From Balneolaceae bacterium (lineage in GTDB: Bacteria > Bacteroidota > Rhodothermia > Balneolales > Balneolaceae): a stretch of 5,209 nt of DNA. Below, piece after piece: positions 1 to 5,209 of the stretch. The notes under the pieces were generated by a model. The model was not told the origin of the DNA. It ran no database searches and saw only the letters and a program-made list of their open reading frames with translations. The DNA lies in contig SLKH01000025.1 of NCBI GenBank assembly GCA_007134665.1, forward strand, positions 1-5,209. Reading direction: 5' to 3'. Numbering within the stretch: the first letter of the stretch is position 1; each line of letters begins with the position of its first letter. Both the position numbers and the translations under genes were made by a program.

Positions 1-336
1 ATCCGGGCAACGTATTACATTGATGATGTGAATAGTGAAGAAGAAGTGACAGAAAGTGTCTGGCAGGTTTATTTGGTCAGAGAAACCGGTTTGATTATGC
101 ATGTACCCGGGCCAGGTGTTAATGGGGCAAGTGAATACAGGGTATTTCATCGATGGGCTGACTGGATTAGCTCACTGAGACTGGATATTGTTTTGTATGA
201 TGGTGATGGTGAAGAGTACGAGGCAGTACACCTGTTCCAAATCGAAGCAAATTCAGTTAATAGTGACCTGGATTATTCTGATTACCAGGAAGTTATGAAT
301 CATTATCAGCCTGAAGAGATTTACCGCATAAATTAA
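1..336 (+). CDS. 3' end of an unrecognised protein gene (5' truncated by window edge)
   Basis: The reading frame is open from the first base and ends at TAA 334-336, giving about 111 C-terminal residues. A GTG at 28 could serve as a start, but codons upstream of it are also open and in frame, and no ribosome binding site precedes it, so I take this as the tail of a longer protein. The visible part is rich in acidic and aromatic residues (motifs such as RWADWISSLRLDIVLYDGDG) and has no transmembrane segment, Cys pair or catalytic motif that I recognise. The alternation of hydrophobic and polar residues suggests a beta-rich or mixed fold. I cannot assign a family or function. The gene is followed after 30 bases by a palindromic repeat and then a terminator-like hairpin, consistent with transcription ending there. 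It converges with the DUF1684 gene. Confidence 0.7.
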   Translation: MRATYYIDDVNSEEEVTESVWQVYLVRETGLIMHVPGPGVNGASEYRVFHRWADWISSLRLDIVLYDGDGEEYEAVHLFQIEANSVNSDLDYSDYQEVMNHYQPEEIYRIN

Positions 337-366
337 TCCTTCCCGTTTACAGCCGATTCTGATTAA

Positions 367-451
367 TTAAACCCAAAATTGTAACAATGATCCCGACGAC
401 CACGTCGGGATCCGGAGGGCAAAAAAGGTCTAACGACTTTTTTGGGTTCAA
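367..451 (+). repeat. Palindromic intergenic repeat, copy A (MITE/REP-like)
   Basis: This 85-base element has near-perfect terminal inverted repeats of 12 bases: TTAAACCCAAAA at 367-378 and TTTTGGGTTCAA at 440-451, with one mismatch. Inside is a perfect 10-bp hairpin, GATCCCGACG (389-398) and CGTCGGGATC (403-412), with a 4-base ACCA loop. A second, weaker hairpin pairs the A-run at 421-426 with the T-run at 438-443. An inverted, diverged copy lies at 2965-3055. The first 18 bases (367-384) are identical between copies, and the part from 389 to the end is roughly three quarters identical by eye. No open reading frame is contained and no clear target-site duplication is visible. It may also act as a transcription stop or mRNA-stabilising structure after the upstream gene, but that is inference. 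Confidence 0.75.
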
Positions 452-452
452 A

Positions 453-488
453 GGCTTTTTCGGTATAATTTCCGGAAAAGCCATTTTT
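453..488 (+). terminator. Probable intrinsic terminator between convergent genes
   Basis: An 11-bp stem joins GGCTTTTTCGG (453-463) to CCGGAAAAGCC (472-482), with one G-T type pair and an 8-base loop. It is followed on the plus strand by ATTTTTAATTTT. This suits termination of the plus-strand gene ending at 336. On the minus strand the same stem would be followed by only a short T-run, so action on the DUF1684 transcript is less certain. It abuts repeat copy A directly. Confidence 0.6.
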
Positions 489-562
489 AATTTTAAAAAC
501 CAAATATAAAATCAGGCTTTAGCATGAGAATTTGCCAACGAGTTTCAGACAAATTAAAAATT

Positions 563-1501
563 CTATCTTCTGCCCTCTATTTCATCCATTGTAAGGCCTT
601 CCCACCCGACGGGCCGTTTTTCACCTGCGGGAATTTCAACATTAAGACGGTTTTGAGGTGGCGGGAGCTGACAGGTGGTAAGTTTACTGAATGCACATGG
701 TGGGTTATAGGCTTTGTTAAAGTCGATAACAGTGTTACCCTCTTCATCCGGGTGCTCGATAATCATATACCTGCCTGCCTGGTAGGTTTCGGTTCGCCCG
801 GTCAGGTCGGTAAACATGAGAAATAGCCCGCTCGCAGATTCGAATGCATCGAGAGTATAGAGTTCTCCATCAATCATAAACTCAACCCGCCCCGGGGATT
901 CACGTTCGATGGTGTCCCCCAGGACGTTGACAATCGGAATTGCACGCTCATCCGCCCAGGGAATAAACCGGGCTTTGAGATGCCATTCCGGCTGAAGCGG
1001 GTAGAAGGGAAACCCCCCGAAGGCATCGGCTTCCGGGGTATCCTGGTTATAGATCCGGATACCGTGCTGATTTCCGCGGGTATCTACGAACCAAATCAGA
1101 TCCTGGTGTTCAATTTCCGGACGATTCTCTCCATCAAAAATCACCATAGAACTCACAGGTTCACCATCATGTGTAATGGTGATCCCATCATTGACAATCA
1201 TCTCAACACGGTTCTCTGTCAGGATAAATGTTCCGGCTTGATCGGGTATACTCCCTTCAGGGAATCGGATATCCATATCCGGGCTGCTGCCGAAACTGTT
1301 TTCACCTTCGTCAAGCCAGATCAGGTCAGCGAGGCGAAGCCATCCGGTGGGTTCGGTTAACCGGCTGACCCGGTATTCCTTCCATTCGTTTATCTGTTCT
1401 GTATAATTTTCCGGAACCGGCGCTGGCCCGGGTTCAAACTCATTGCTGCAACCGGTCAATAACAGGGTAATAATCGCAATTAAATACTTTCTCACAGTCA
1501 T
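563..1501 (-). CDS. DUF1684 family lipoprotein
   Basis: The 312-residue product starts at ATG 1499-1501 and ends at TAG 563-565. The N-terminus is a lipoprotein signal peptide: basic MTVRKY, a hydrophobic core, and lipobox LTGC with the acylated Cys at residue 18, followed by an acidic, Pro-rich linker. The rest matches DUF1684: TGWLRLADLIWLDEGENSFG at about 52-71, a central RG...GIRI element at 142-150, and the signature C-terminal block DFNKAYNPPCAFS at 260-272, then TTCQLPPPQNRL and AGEK to about 295. Cys269 and Cys277 lie in that block. The family is widespread, but its biochemical role is not established to my knowledge. Predicted location is the cell envelope, anchored by lipid. No Shine-Dalgarno sequence precedes the start. 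The gene diverges from the MFS gene and shares a 246-base control region with it. The family call is secure; the function is unknown. Confidence 0.93.
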   Translation of the reverse strand: MTVRKYLIAIITLLLTGCSNEFEPGPAPVPENYTEQINEWKEYRVSRLTEPTGWLRLADLIWLDEGENSFGSSPDMDIRFPEGSIPDQAGTFILTENRVEMIVNDGITITHDGEPVSSMVIFDGENRPEIEHQDLIWFVDTRGNQHGIRIYNQDTPEADAFGGFPFYPLQPEWHLKARFIPWADERAIPIVNVLGDTIERESPGRVEFMIDGELYTLDAFESASGLFLMFTDLTGRTETYQAGRYMIIEHPDEEGNTVIDFNKAYNPPCAFSKLTTCQLPPPQNRLNVEIPAGEKRPVGWEGLTMDEIEGRR

Positions 1502-1558
1502 ATAAAGTAAGTTTTAAAAAAGTATATAAACATCCAATAATAGGGATAATTGTAACGG

Positions 1559-1581
1559 TCATTTTTTAAAAATGAATCATT
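1559..1581. promoter_or_regulatory. Overlapping AT-rich palindromes, possible operator
   Basis: TCATTTTT (1559-1566) and AAAAATGA (1568-1575) form a perfect inverted repeat around one T. The right arm overlaps a second palindrome, AATGA-A-TCATT (1571-1581). A further TCATT lies at 1592-1596. The site is about 60 bases upstream of the DUF1684 start and 170 upstream of the MFS start. Such short repeats can arise by chance in AT-rich DNA, so a regulator site is only a possibility. Confidence 0.25.
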
Positions 1582-1647
1582 TCAATAAAGCTCATTTTAA
1601 TTTGAAACATCACGAATCCATCCATAATTAAGTGTGACCAATGTTGT

Positions 1648-1655
1648 AAGCGCTT
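1648..1655. promoter_or_regulatory. AAGCGCTT palindrome, possible LacI-family operator core
   Basis: The sequence TGTAAGCGCTTTGC around this site contains the perfect 8-bp palindrome AAGCGCTT centred on CG, the typical core of operators bound by LacI/GalR-family regulators. It stands out as GC-rich within a very AT-rich divergent region, 92 bases upstream of the MFS start. The symmetry does not extend beyond the core, and no LacI-type regulator is in the window, so this is tentative. Confidence 0.25.
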
Positions 1656-1747
1656 TGCATGTTAATTGTTAAAACAGGTTCAATTCATCAACATAAAGTC
1701 GTAATTTACAGGTCTTTTATAAAACGGCTAATACCCTAAATTTCAAA

Positions 1748-2959
1748 ATGACATATATAACCTTTGTACTGAAAGAGAAGCGGCTTCTCTCTTTTGGTAT
1801 ATCGATGACTTTCTTTTCCAGTTTTGGACAGACGTTTTTGATCTCACTCTTTGTACCCTTTTTCCTGGAGGCATTTGTATTATCAAATGCAGGGTTCGGT
1901 ACCATGTATTCTGCAGCTACACTTTTCAGTGCTTTTGCACTGCCATGGCTTGGACAGTTTATAGACAGGGTGCCGCTGCGATGGTATAGTTTCTGTGTTG
2001 CGGCCGGATTGCTGATGGCCAGCCTGATTGTTATGGTTTCGTGGCACGTTGCTGTTCTTTTTATCGGATTGATATTTCTCAGGCTTTCGGGCCAGGGTTT
2101 AAGCAGTCATACTGCACAGACTGCAATGGCCCGTTTTTATGATAAACAGCGCGGAAAGGCTTTGAGTATATCAAGTCTTGGTTATCCGATCGGTGAAGCG
2201 ATATTGCCGGTTATCATCGCATCTGCGTTAATGGTCATGCACTGGAGGGTTGCCTGGGGAATTATCGCTTTGATTATTGGGCTGGTATTAATGCCGATTT
2301 TATATGTATTGATCGGCCGGAAGAAAGAAGGAAAGATCCACCCGCAGAGTGGTGAAGAAACTCAATCAAGTGCAAAGGAAAATTACGCATTATTGTTTAA
2401 CGATAACCGGTTTTATTACCTGATTCCGGCTGTCCTGATGCCGCCATTCTGGGCAACCGGACTTTTTCTATACCAGGTAAGTATTGCATCCGACCTGGGA
2501 TGGACTGCCGGCCTGATTGCAACGGCTTTCATCGGGTTTGCAATTGCCCGAATTCTCGGTTCATTAATTGCAGGGCCAGCCATCGACCGGTTTTCGGCAC
2601 AATCCCTGTTCCCCTTCTTCCTGATCCCGATGATAATCGGCCTCTCAATCCCAATCTTTTTTAATGGTAACTGGGCTGCATTTGTGTATATGGCATTTTT
2701 TGGAATTACTTTTGGAGTTGGCGGTAACATCAAATCGGCGTTATGGGCAGAGCTCTATGGTACCTCAATGATCGGGACAGTCAGAAGTCTTTTCTCATCT
2801 TTTATGGTAGTAAGTACATCAATCAGCCCGTTTATAGTCGGCTGGCTGATCGACATAAGCATGCCGATGATTCAGTTATTCATTGCTGCTGTGATCTCAA
2901 CTACAGTTGCCATGATTCTTTCACTCCGGATTCATCCGGCGTTCCAATTACGCAGTTAG
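1748..2959 (+). CDS. Major facilitator superfamily (MFS) transporter
   Basis: The 403-residue protein is almost entirely hydrophobic, with about 12 membrane helices: roughly 13-40, 47-68, 80-98, 102-125, 138-163 and 168-190, then a charged central loop (191-220), then 224-246, 254-276, 286-305, 308-330, 343-366 and 373-394. This six-plus-six layout and the length are typical of MFS. The loop between helices 2 and 3 carries a motif-A-like GQFIDRVPLRW (69-79), echoed by GPAIDRF between helices 8 and 9 (276-282). RLSGQG (112-117) and WAELYGTSMIGTVRSL (333-348) are also features seen in MFS carriers. It should move a small solute across the inner membrane by a secondary mechanism; the substrate cannot be read from sequence. 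ATG 1748 has no Shine-Dalgarno; no upstream in-frame ATG exists before the stop at 1694. It is divergent from the lipoprotein gene and monocistronic in appearance, with repeat copy B five bases after its stop codon. Confidence 0.92.
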   Translation: MTYITFVLKEKRLLSFGISMTFFSSFGQTFLISLFVPFFLEAFVLSNAGFGTMYSAATLFSAFALPWLGQFIDRVPLRWYSFCVAAGLLMASLIVMVSWHVAVLFIGLIFLRLSGQGLSSHTAQTAMARFYDKQRGKALSISSLGYPIGEAILPVIIASALMVMHWRVAWGIIALIIGLVLMPILYVLIGRKKEGKIHPQSGEETQSSAKENYALLFNDNRFYYLIPAVLMPPFWATGLFLYQVSIASDLGWTAGLIATAFIGFAIARILGSLIAGPAIDRFSAQSLFPFFLIPMIIGLSIPIFFNGNWAAFVYMAFFGITFGVGGNIKSALWAELYGTSMIGTVRSLFSSFMVVSTSISPFIVGWLIDISMPMIQLFIAAVISTTVAMILSLRIHPAFQLRS

Positions 2960-2964
2960 CGGAT

Positions 2965-3055
2965 TTTAACCTAAAAAAATCGTCAGGCCTTTTTGCCTTT
3001 CGGGACCCGACGATCGCGTTGGGATCTTAGTTCCAAATTACAATTTTGGGTTTAA
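2965..3055 (-). repeat. Palindromic intergenic repeat, copy B (inverted relative to copy A)
   Basis: Read on the minus strand, this 91-base element aligns with copy A at 367-451: an identical 18-base end (3055 back to 3038), then a six-base insertion relative to copy A, the GATCCC...GTCGGG core, the GGCAAAAAGGCC segment, a T-run and the other end. Terminal inverted repeats are TTTAACCTAAAA (2965-2976) and TTTTGGGTTTAA (3044-3055). The central stem is imperfect; read as plus-strand RNA, CCCGACG (3005-3011) pairs with CGTTGGG (3017-3023) through one G-U pair. A small AGGC/GCCT hairpin lies at 2985-2998. It starts five bases after the MFS stop codon, so it probably lies in that gene's 3' untranslated region and may end its transcription. 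Confidence 0.72.
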
Positions 3056-3164
3056 ACCTGGTGAGTTAGCGGGAAATGTATTTTGGGTCGAATCTAAAAG
3101 GAAAGAGAAATTATTGTTCGGGATAAAAATGATATGATCGGTGATTCGTGCCTTTTCACTTGAG

Positions 3165-3197
3165 TTTGACAGATAAATAAGTGAACATTTAAGTGTG
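3165..3197 (+). promoter_or_regulatory. Candidate Bacteroidota-type promoter for the PH-like membrane protein gene
   Basis: TTTG at 3165-3168 (part of TTTGACA) is followed after 21 bases by TAAGTGTG at 3190-3197, which matches the TAnnTTTG -7 element at all but one fixed position. The centres of the two elements are 27 bases apart, close to the expected -33/-7 spacing. TTGACA at 3166-3171 would also match a sigma-70 -35 box, but no good TATAAT lies at the right distance. Transcription would begin near 3205, leaving a leader of about 45 bases. Confidence 0.35.
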
Positions 3198-3250
3198 ACT
3201 TAAAGTTATACTTAGGAACACAGAATCAGTAAAGCAAACATATCAGGCTT

Positions 3251-3859
3251 ATGTTTATTCTTGAGCTGATATTATTCATTATATCCATTCTTGCAGGTGC
3301 TTATTCACTCCGTAGCTGGTGGATGTCGTCAGATAAACCTGCTGAATTGACGGCTGATGGCAGTATGATTTTGCGGTATAGCAGCAATATGTTCTGGCTT
3401 GGAGTAGTCTCATTGTTGATGGGCCTTGGTTTGCTTGGTGTAACATTTCTATTTGAAAACGGTATTGAAGCAGGTATCACGGTTTTCCTGATGGGGGTTA
3501 TCTTTATCGTGGCAGGAATCTGGTTTATTTTTGGGTACTTCCACAACCGTTTGATTGTTAATCAGAGATACATTCAACAGAGCAAATGGCTTGGGAGAAG
3601 AACTGTAATCGACTGGGCGAGACTGGAAAAAGTCAGGTTCTCTGCAAAATCAGGAAACTTTATTTTGAAAGGTGTCAATGGTGAGAAAATAAAAGTGAGC
3701 CGGCTGATGCGTGGTTTCAATAACTTTAAAGCAATTCTGGAGCAGCAGGTGCCCGATGCCAGTTTTGATCATGAATCGATGGCAGAGTACAAAAAACTCA
3801 TTGAGATGGAGCAGGAATTACTGGAAGAATTAAAACTGGATAATCAGCCAAAAGCCTGA
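3251..3859 (+). CDS. Three-helix membrane protein with PH-like cytoplasmic domain
   Basis: The 202-residue protein has three predicted membrane helices at about 2-20, 46-68 and 73-97. A soluble region at about 100-168 follows, with a pattern reminiscent of bacterial PH domains: RLIVNQRYIQQ, then the strand-turn RRTVIDWARLEKVRF, then FILKGVNGEKIKVS, ending in a helix (RGFNNFKAILEQQV). The C-terminal tail (about 176-195) is a charged, Glu-rich helix. Proteins of this build sit in the inner membrane; I know no enzymatic activity for them and see no catalytic motif. ATG 3251 has no useful Shine-Dalgarno, but the first helix begins at once, so the start is reasonable. A Bacteroidota-like promoter lies 54 bases upstream. 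The domain assignment is by pattern only and could be wrong; membrane topology is more secure. Confidence 0.8.
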   Translation: MFILELILFIISILAGAYSLRSWWMSSDKPAELTADGSMILRYSSNMFWLGVVSLLMGLGLLGVTFLFENGIEAGITVFLMGVIFIVAGIWFIFGYFHNRLIVNQRYIQQSKWLGRRTVIDWARLEKVRFSAKSGNFILKGVNGEKIKVSRLMRGFNNFKAILEQQVPDASFDHESMAEYKKLIEMEQELLEELKLDNQPKA

Positions 3860-3978
3860 AAGTGGATGCTGTCGAACCTGTTAGGGGAACAATTACACGA
3901 TTGCCCTGTTCAAAAGTATGATAAGATGGGAAAGAGTTATGATCACTTTATATCCATTTAATACAATCAGGATAAACG

Positions 3979-4329
3979 ATGAAACTGGAAGAAAACAGAG
4001 ATATTTGTATCAATCTAATTGAGTATTTCCCCAATGAAACCGGAGCTTATCTGAAAAAAACCACTATTGAAAAATGCCCGGGTAACATCACAATACGAAC
4101 AGAAGAAATTGATAATGATATTATTTTCAGGAAAACTGATGTGAATACTTTTGTGCAAATTCTTGAAGGTAAAACTCAATTGGAAATTGAGGGGAATCTA
4201 TACAGGTTTACTGAAGGTTCGGGATTTGTAATTCCAACCTCAACGTCAGTGTTTATTAAATCAAAAGAAAAATTTCTGATGGTGCTGAGCATGCTCAAGG
4301 GTAATCATCACCGGCTGAATGGAGTTTAG
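3979..4329 (+). CDS. Small cupin-like protein lacking the metal-binding histidines
   Basis: The 116-residue protein resembles a single-domain cupin. Its centre, FVQILEGKTQLEIEG (58-72), matches the strand-turn of cupin motif 1, and FTEGSGFVIPTSTSVFI (77-93) matches motif 2. In metal-binding cupins the stretch before the LEG turn has HxH and a Glu, and motif 2 has a His after the IP turn. Here those places hold Arg51-Lys-Thr-Asp54, no Glu, and Ser/Thr, and the only histidines are at the C-terminal end (110-111). A metal-dependent enzyme is therefore unlikely; a ligand-binding or structural role is possible but unproven. There is no signal peptide, so it should be cytoplasmic. An AGGA at 3969-3972, six bases before ATG 3979, is the best ribosome binding site in the window. 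It lies 119 bases after the PH-like gene and 142 before msrA. Confidence 0.75.
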   Translation: MKLEENRDICINLIEYFPNETGAYLKKTTIEKCPGNITIRTEEIDNDIIFRKTDVNTFVQILEGKTQLEIEGNLYRFTEGSGFVIPTSTSVFIKSKEKFLMVLSMLKGNHHRLNGV

Positions 4330-4471
4330 TGAATCCATAGTTTCATATTCTTGTCGGGCAGATCAGTATACTCTTCCTTCCTCATGAAGTGGTAAATTAA
4401 AATTTATCTGGTTTCGGGGCACTTTTCTGAGTTATTTAAAGTTGTATGGAAAATGACTTTATTTTACGAAT

Positions 4472-5083
4472 ATGTTCATGCAATTATTTTTAACCGCCAT
4501 ATTACTATTTTCAATGATAAATTCTGAAAGCCCGGATTCTGATCAATATGAACAGGCAACATTTGGCGCAGGCTGTTTTTGGTGTGTCGAGGCAATCTAT
4601 CAAAGGGTGAATGGAGTGGAGGCTGTTGAATCCGGGTATTCGGGCGGACATGTTGAAAATCCTACTTACAGTGAAGTAACTTCAGGCAGAACCGGCCATG
4701 CAGAGGTGGTACGTGTATTGTTTGATCCGGAAATCATCAGCTTTGAAGAATTACTGGAGGTTTTTTGGCATACTCATGACCCGACAACACTAAACCGCCA
4801 GGGTGCCGATGTAGGGCCGCAATATCGGTCTGCAATATTTTATCACAATGAGGAGCAAAAAGTGATTGCCGAAAAATCCCTGAAAAAAACCGACGAATCC
4901 GATCTTTGGGCAAACCCGATTGTAACGGAAATCTCACCTTTAATAAATTACTTCGTAGCAGAAGATTACCATCAAAATTATTTTAATAACAACCCGAATG
5001 CCGGTTACTGTTCTGTTGTCATTGCACCGAAAGTTGCAAAGTTCAAAAAAGAGTTCCCGCATTTGCTGCAGGAAAGTTTATGA
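4472..5083 (+). CDS. msrA: Peptide-methionine (S)-S-oxide reductase MsrA
   Basis: This enzyme reduces the S form of methionine sulfoxide in proteins and free methionine, repairing oxidative damage with thioredoxin-type reductants. The 203-residue product has the family signature FGAGCFWC (31-38) with catalytic Cys35, then GYSGGHVENPTYSEV (55-69), TGHAEVV (74-80), FWHTHDPTTLNRQGADVGPQYRS (98-120), a YHQNYF block (166-171) and the C-terminal GYC with Cys180. Cys38 or Cys180 would be the resolving cysteine. The catalytic core starts near residue 29; before it lies a hydrophobic segment (about 3-18), so the product may be exported or membrane-tethered. This segment has no Lys or Arg before its core, which is unusual for a signal peptide. 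ATG 4478 is an equally plausible start, and a start at ATG 4514 would give a purely cytosolic enzyme. No Shine-Dalgarno precedes any of them. A weak TTTC/TAAAGTTG pair (4412-4415, 4437-4444) might be its promoter. Confidence 0.97.
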   Translation: MFMQLFLTAILLFSMINSESPDSDQYEQATFGAGCFWCVEAIYQRVNGVEAVESGYSGGHVENPTYSEVTSGRTGHAEVVRVLFDPEIISFEELLEVFWHTHDPTTLNRQGADVGPQYRSAIFYHNEEQKVIAEKSLKKTDESDLWANPIVTEISPLINYFVAEDYHQNYFNNNPNAGYCSVVIAPKVAKFKKEFPHLLQESL

Positions 5084-5120
5084 TATAAGTTTCTTTGATT
5101 TTTTATAATGATCAATTCGA

Positions 5121-5180
5121 TAGTTGTTAACTTGGTCATCTCATATTCATTTTGTTAAATAAACTCTTTAACAGTTAACG
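5121..5180. promoter_or_regulatory. GTTAA-type inverted repeats, possible operator cluster
   Basis: Within 60 bases there are two GTTAAC palindromes (5126-5131 and 5174-5179) and a perfect 7-bp inverted repeat, TGTTAAA (5153-5159) with TTTAACA (5167-5173), separated by 7 bases. The region follows msrA and precedes what is probably the next gene, whose start would be close to the window edge. A perfect TATAAT lies just upstream at 5104-5109. This may be a regulated promoter, but AT-rich sequence makes such repeats common and no partner protein is visible. Confidence 0.3.
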
Positions 5181-5209
5181 AAAAATGAAAAAGCAATGGT
5201 CATGAAAAA

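Noticed and set aside
980..1360. Open frame of 126 codons on the plus strand
   Set aside because: It lies wholly inside the DUF1684 gene on the opposite strand, which has clear family motifs throughout. Same for the open frame at 524-826.
2416..2733. Minus-strand open frame of 105 codons within the MFS gene
   Set aside because: It is antisense to well-supported transmembrane helices and encodes no recognisable domain. The other antisense frames at 1717-1905, 3301-3546 and 4737-4937 are rejected for the same reason.
2743..3030. Plus-strand open frame overlapping the MFS 3' end
   Set aside because: It is a frame-shifted reading of the MFS C-terminus running into repeat copy B, with no start signal or protein-like pattern.
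3085..3095. GGGTCGAATCT, resembling a tRNA T-arm
   Set aside because: No matching T-stem, anticodon arm or acceptor stem could be found around it.
3872..3911. Imperfect hairpin after the PH-like gene (AGGG...CAAT with ATTG...CCCT)
   Set aside because: The stem has a three-base bulge and no T-tract, so it is not a convincing terminator.
4365..4372. AGTATACT palindrome upstream of msrA
   Set aside because: It is only 8 bp, isolated, and expected by chance in AT-rich DNA.
5185..5209. Start of a following gene at the right edge
   Set aside because: ATG 5185 runs into a stop after six codons. ATG 5196 and 5202 are open to the edge, but only 14 and 8 bases remain, too few to support a gene call.

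Overview
The window looks like an ordinary stretch of chromosome from a moderately AT-rich Gram-negative bacterium of the Bacteroidota / Rhodothermota-Balneolota type. This placement is an inference. It rests on the lack of strong Shine-Dalgarno sequences before most starts, a lipoprotein with a standard lipobox, one promoter-like site that fits the Bacteroidota pattern (TTTG plus TAnnTTTG) better than sigma-70, and the general character of the proteins. No gene here fixes the lineage, and there are no rRNA, tRNA, CRISPR or transposase genes.

Layout: (1) 1-336 (+) is the 3' end of an unrecognised gene that begins outside the window. (2) 337-562 is a convergent gap with a palindromic repeat (copy A, 367-451) and a separate terminator-like hairpin (453-488). 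(3) 563-1501 (-) encodes a DUF1684 lipoprotein. (4) 1502-1747 is a divergent control region, very AT-rich, with small palindromes. (5) 1748-2959 (+) encodes a 12-helix MFS transporter. (6) 2960-3250 starts with copy B of the same repeat, inverted (2965-3055), and ends with a candidate promoter. (7) 3251-3859 (+) is a three-helix membrane protein with a PH-like cytoplasmic domain. (8) 3979-4329 (+) is a small cupin-like protein without the metal-binding histidines. (9) 4472-5083 (+) is methionine sulfoxide reductase A (msrA) with a hydrophobic N-terminus. (10) 5084-5209 is probably the upstream region of the next gene, with GTTAA-type inverted repeats. No gap between genes reaches 300 bases.

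The three plus-strand genes after 3250 lie 119 and 142 bases apart, so they could be separate units or a loose cluster; nothing ties them to one pathway. The lipoprotein and the MFS gene are divergent neighbours that could share regulation. The most distinctive structure is the pair of inverted, MITE-like or REP-like palindromic repeats bracketing this divergent pair. I see no convincing new multi-gene system here.
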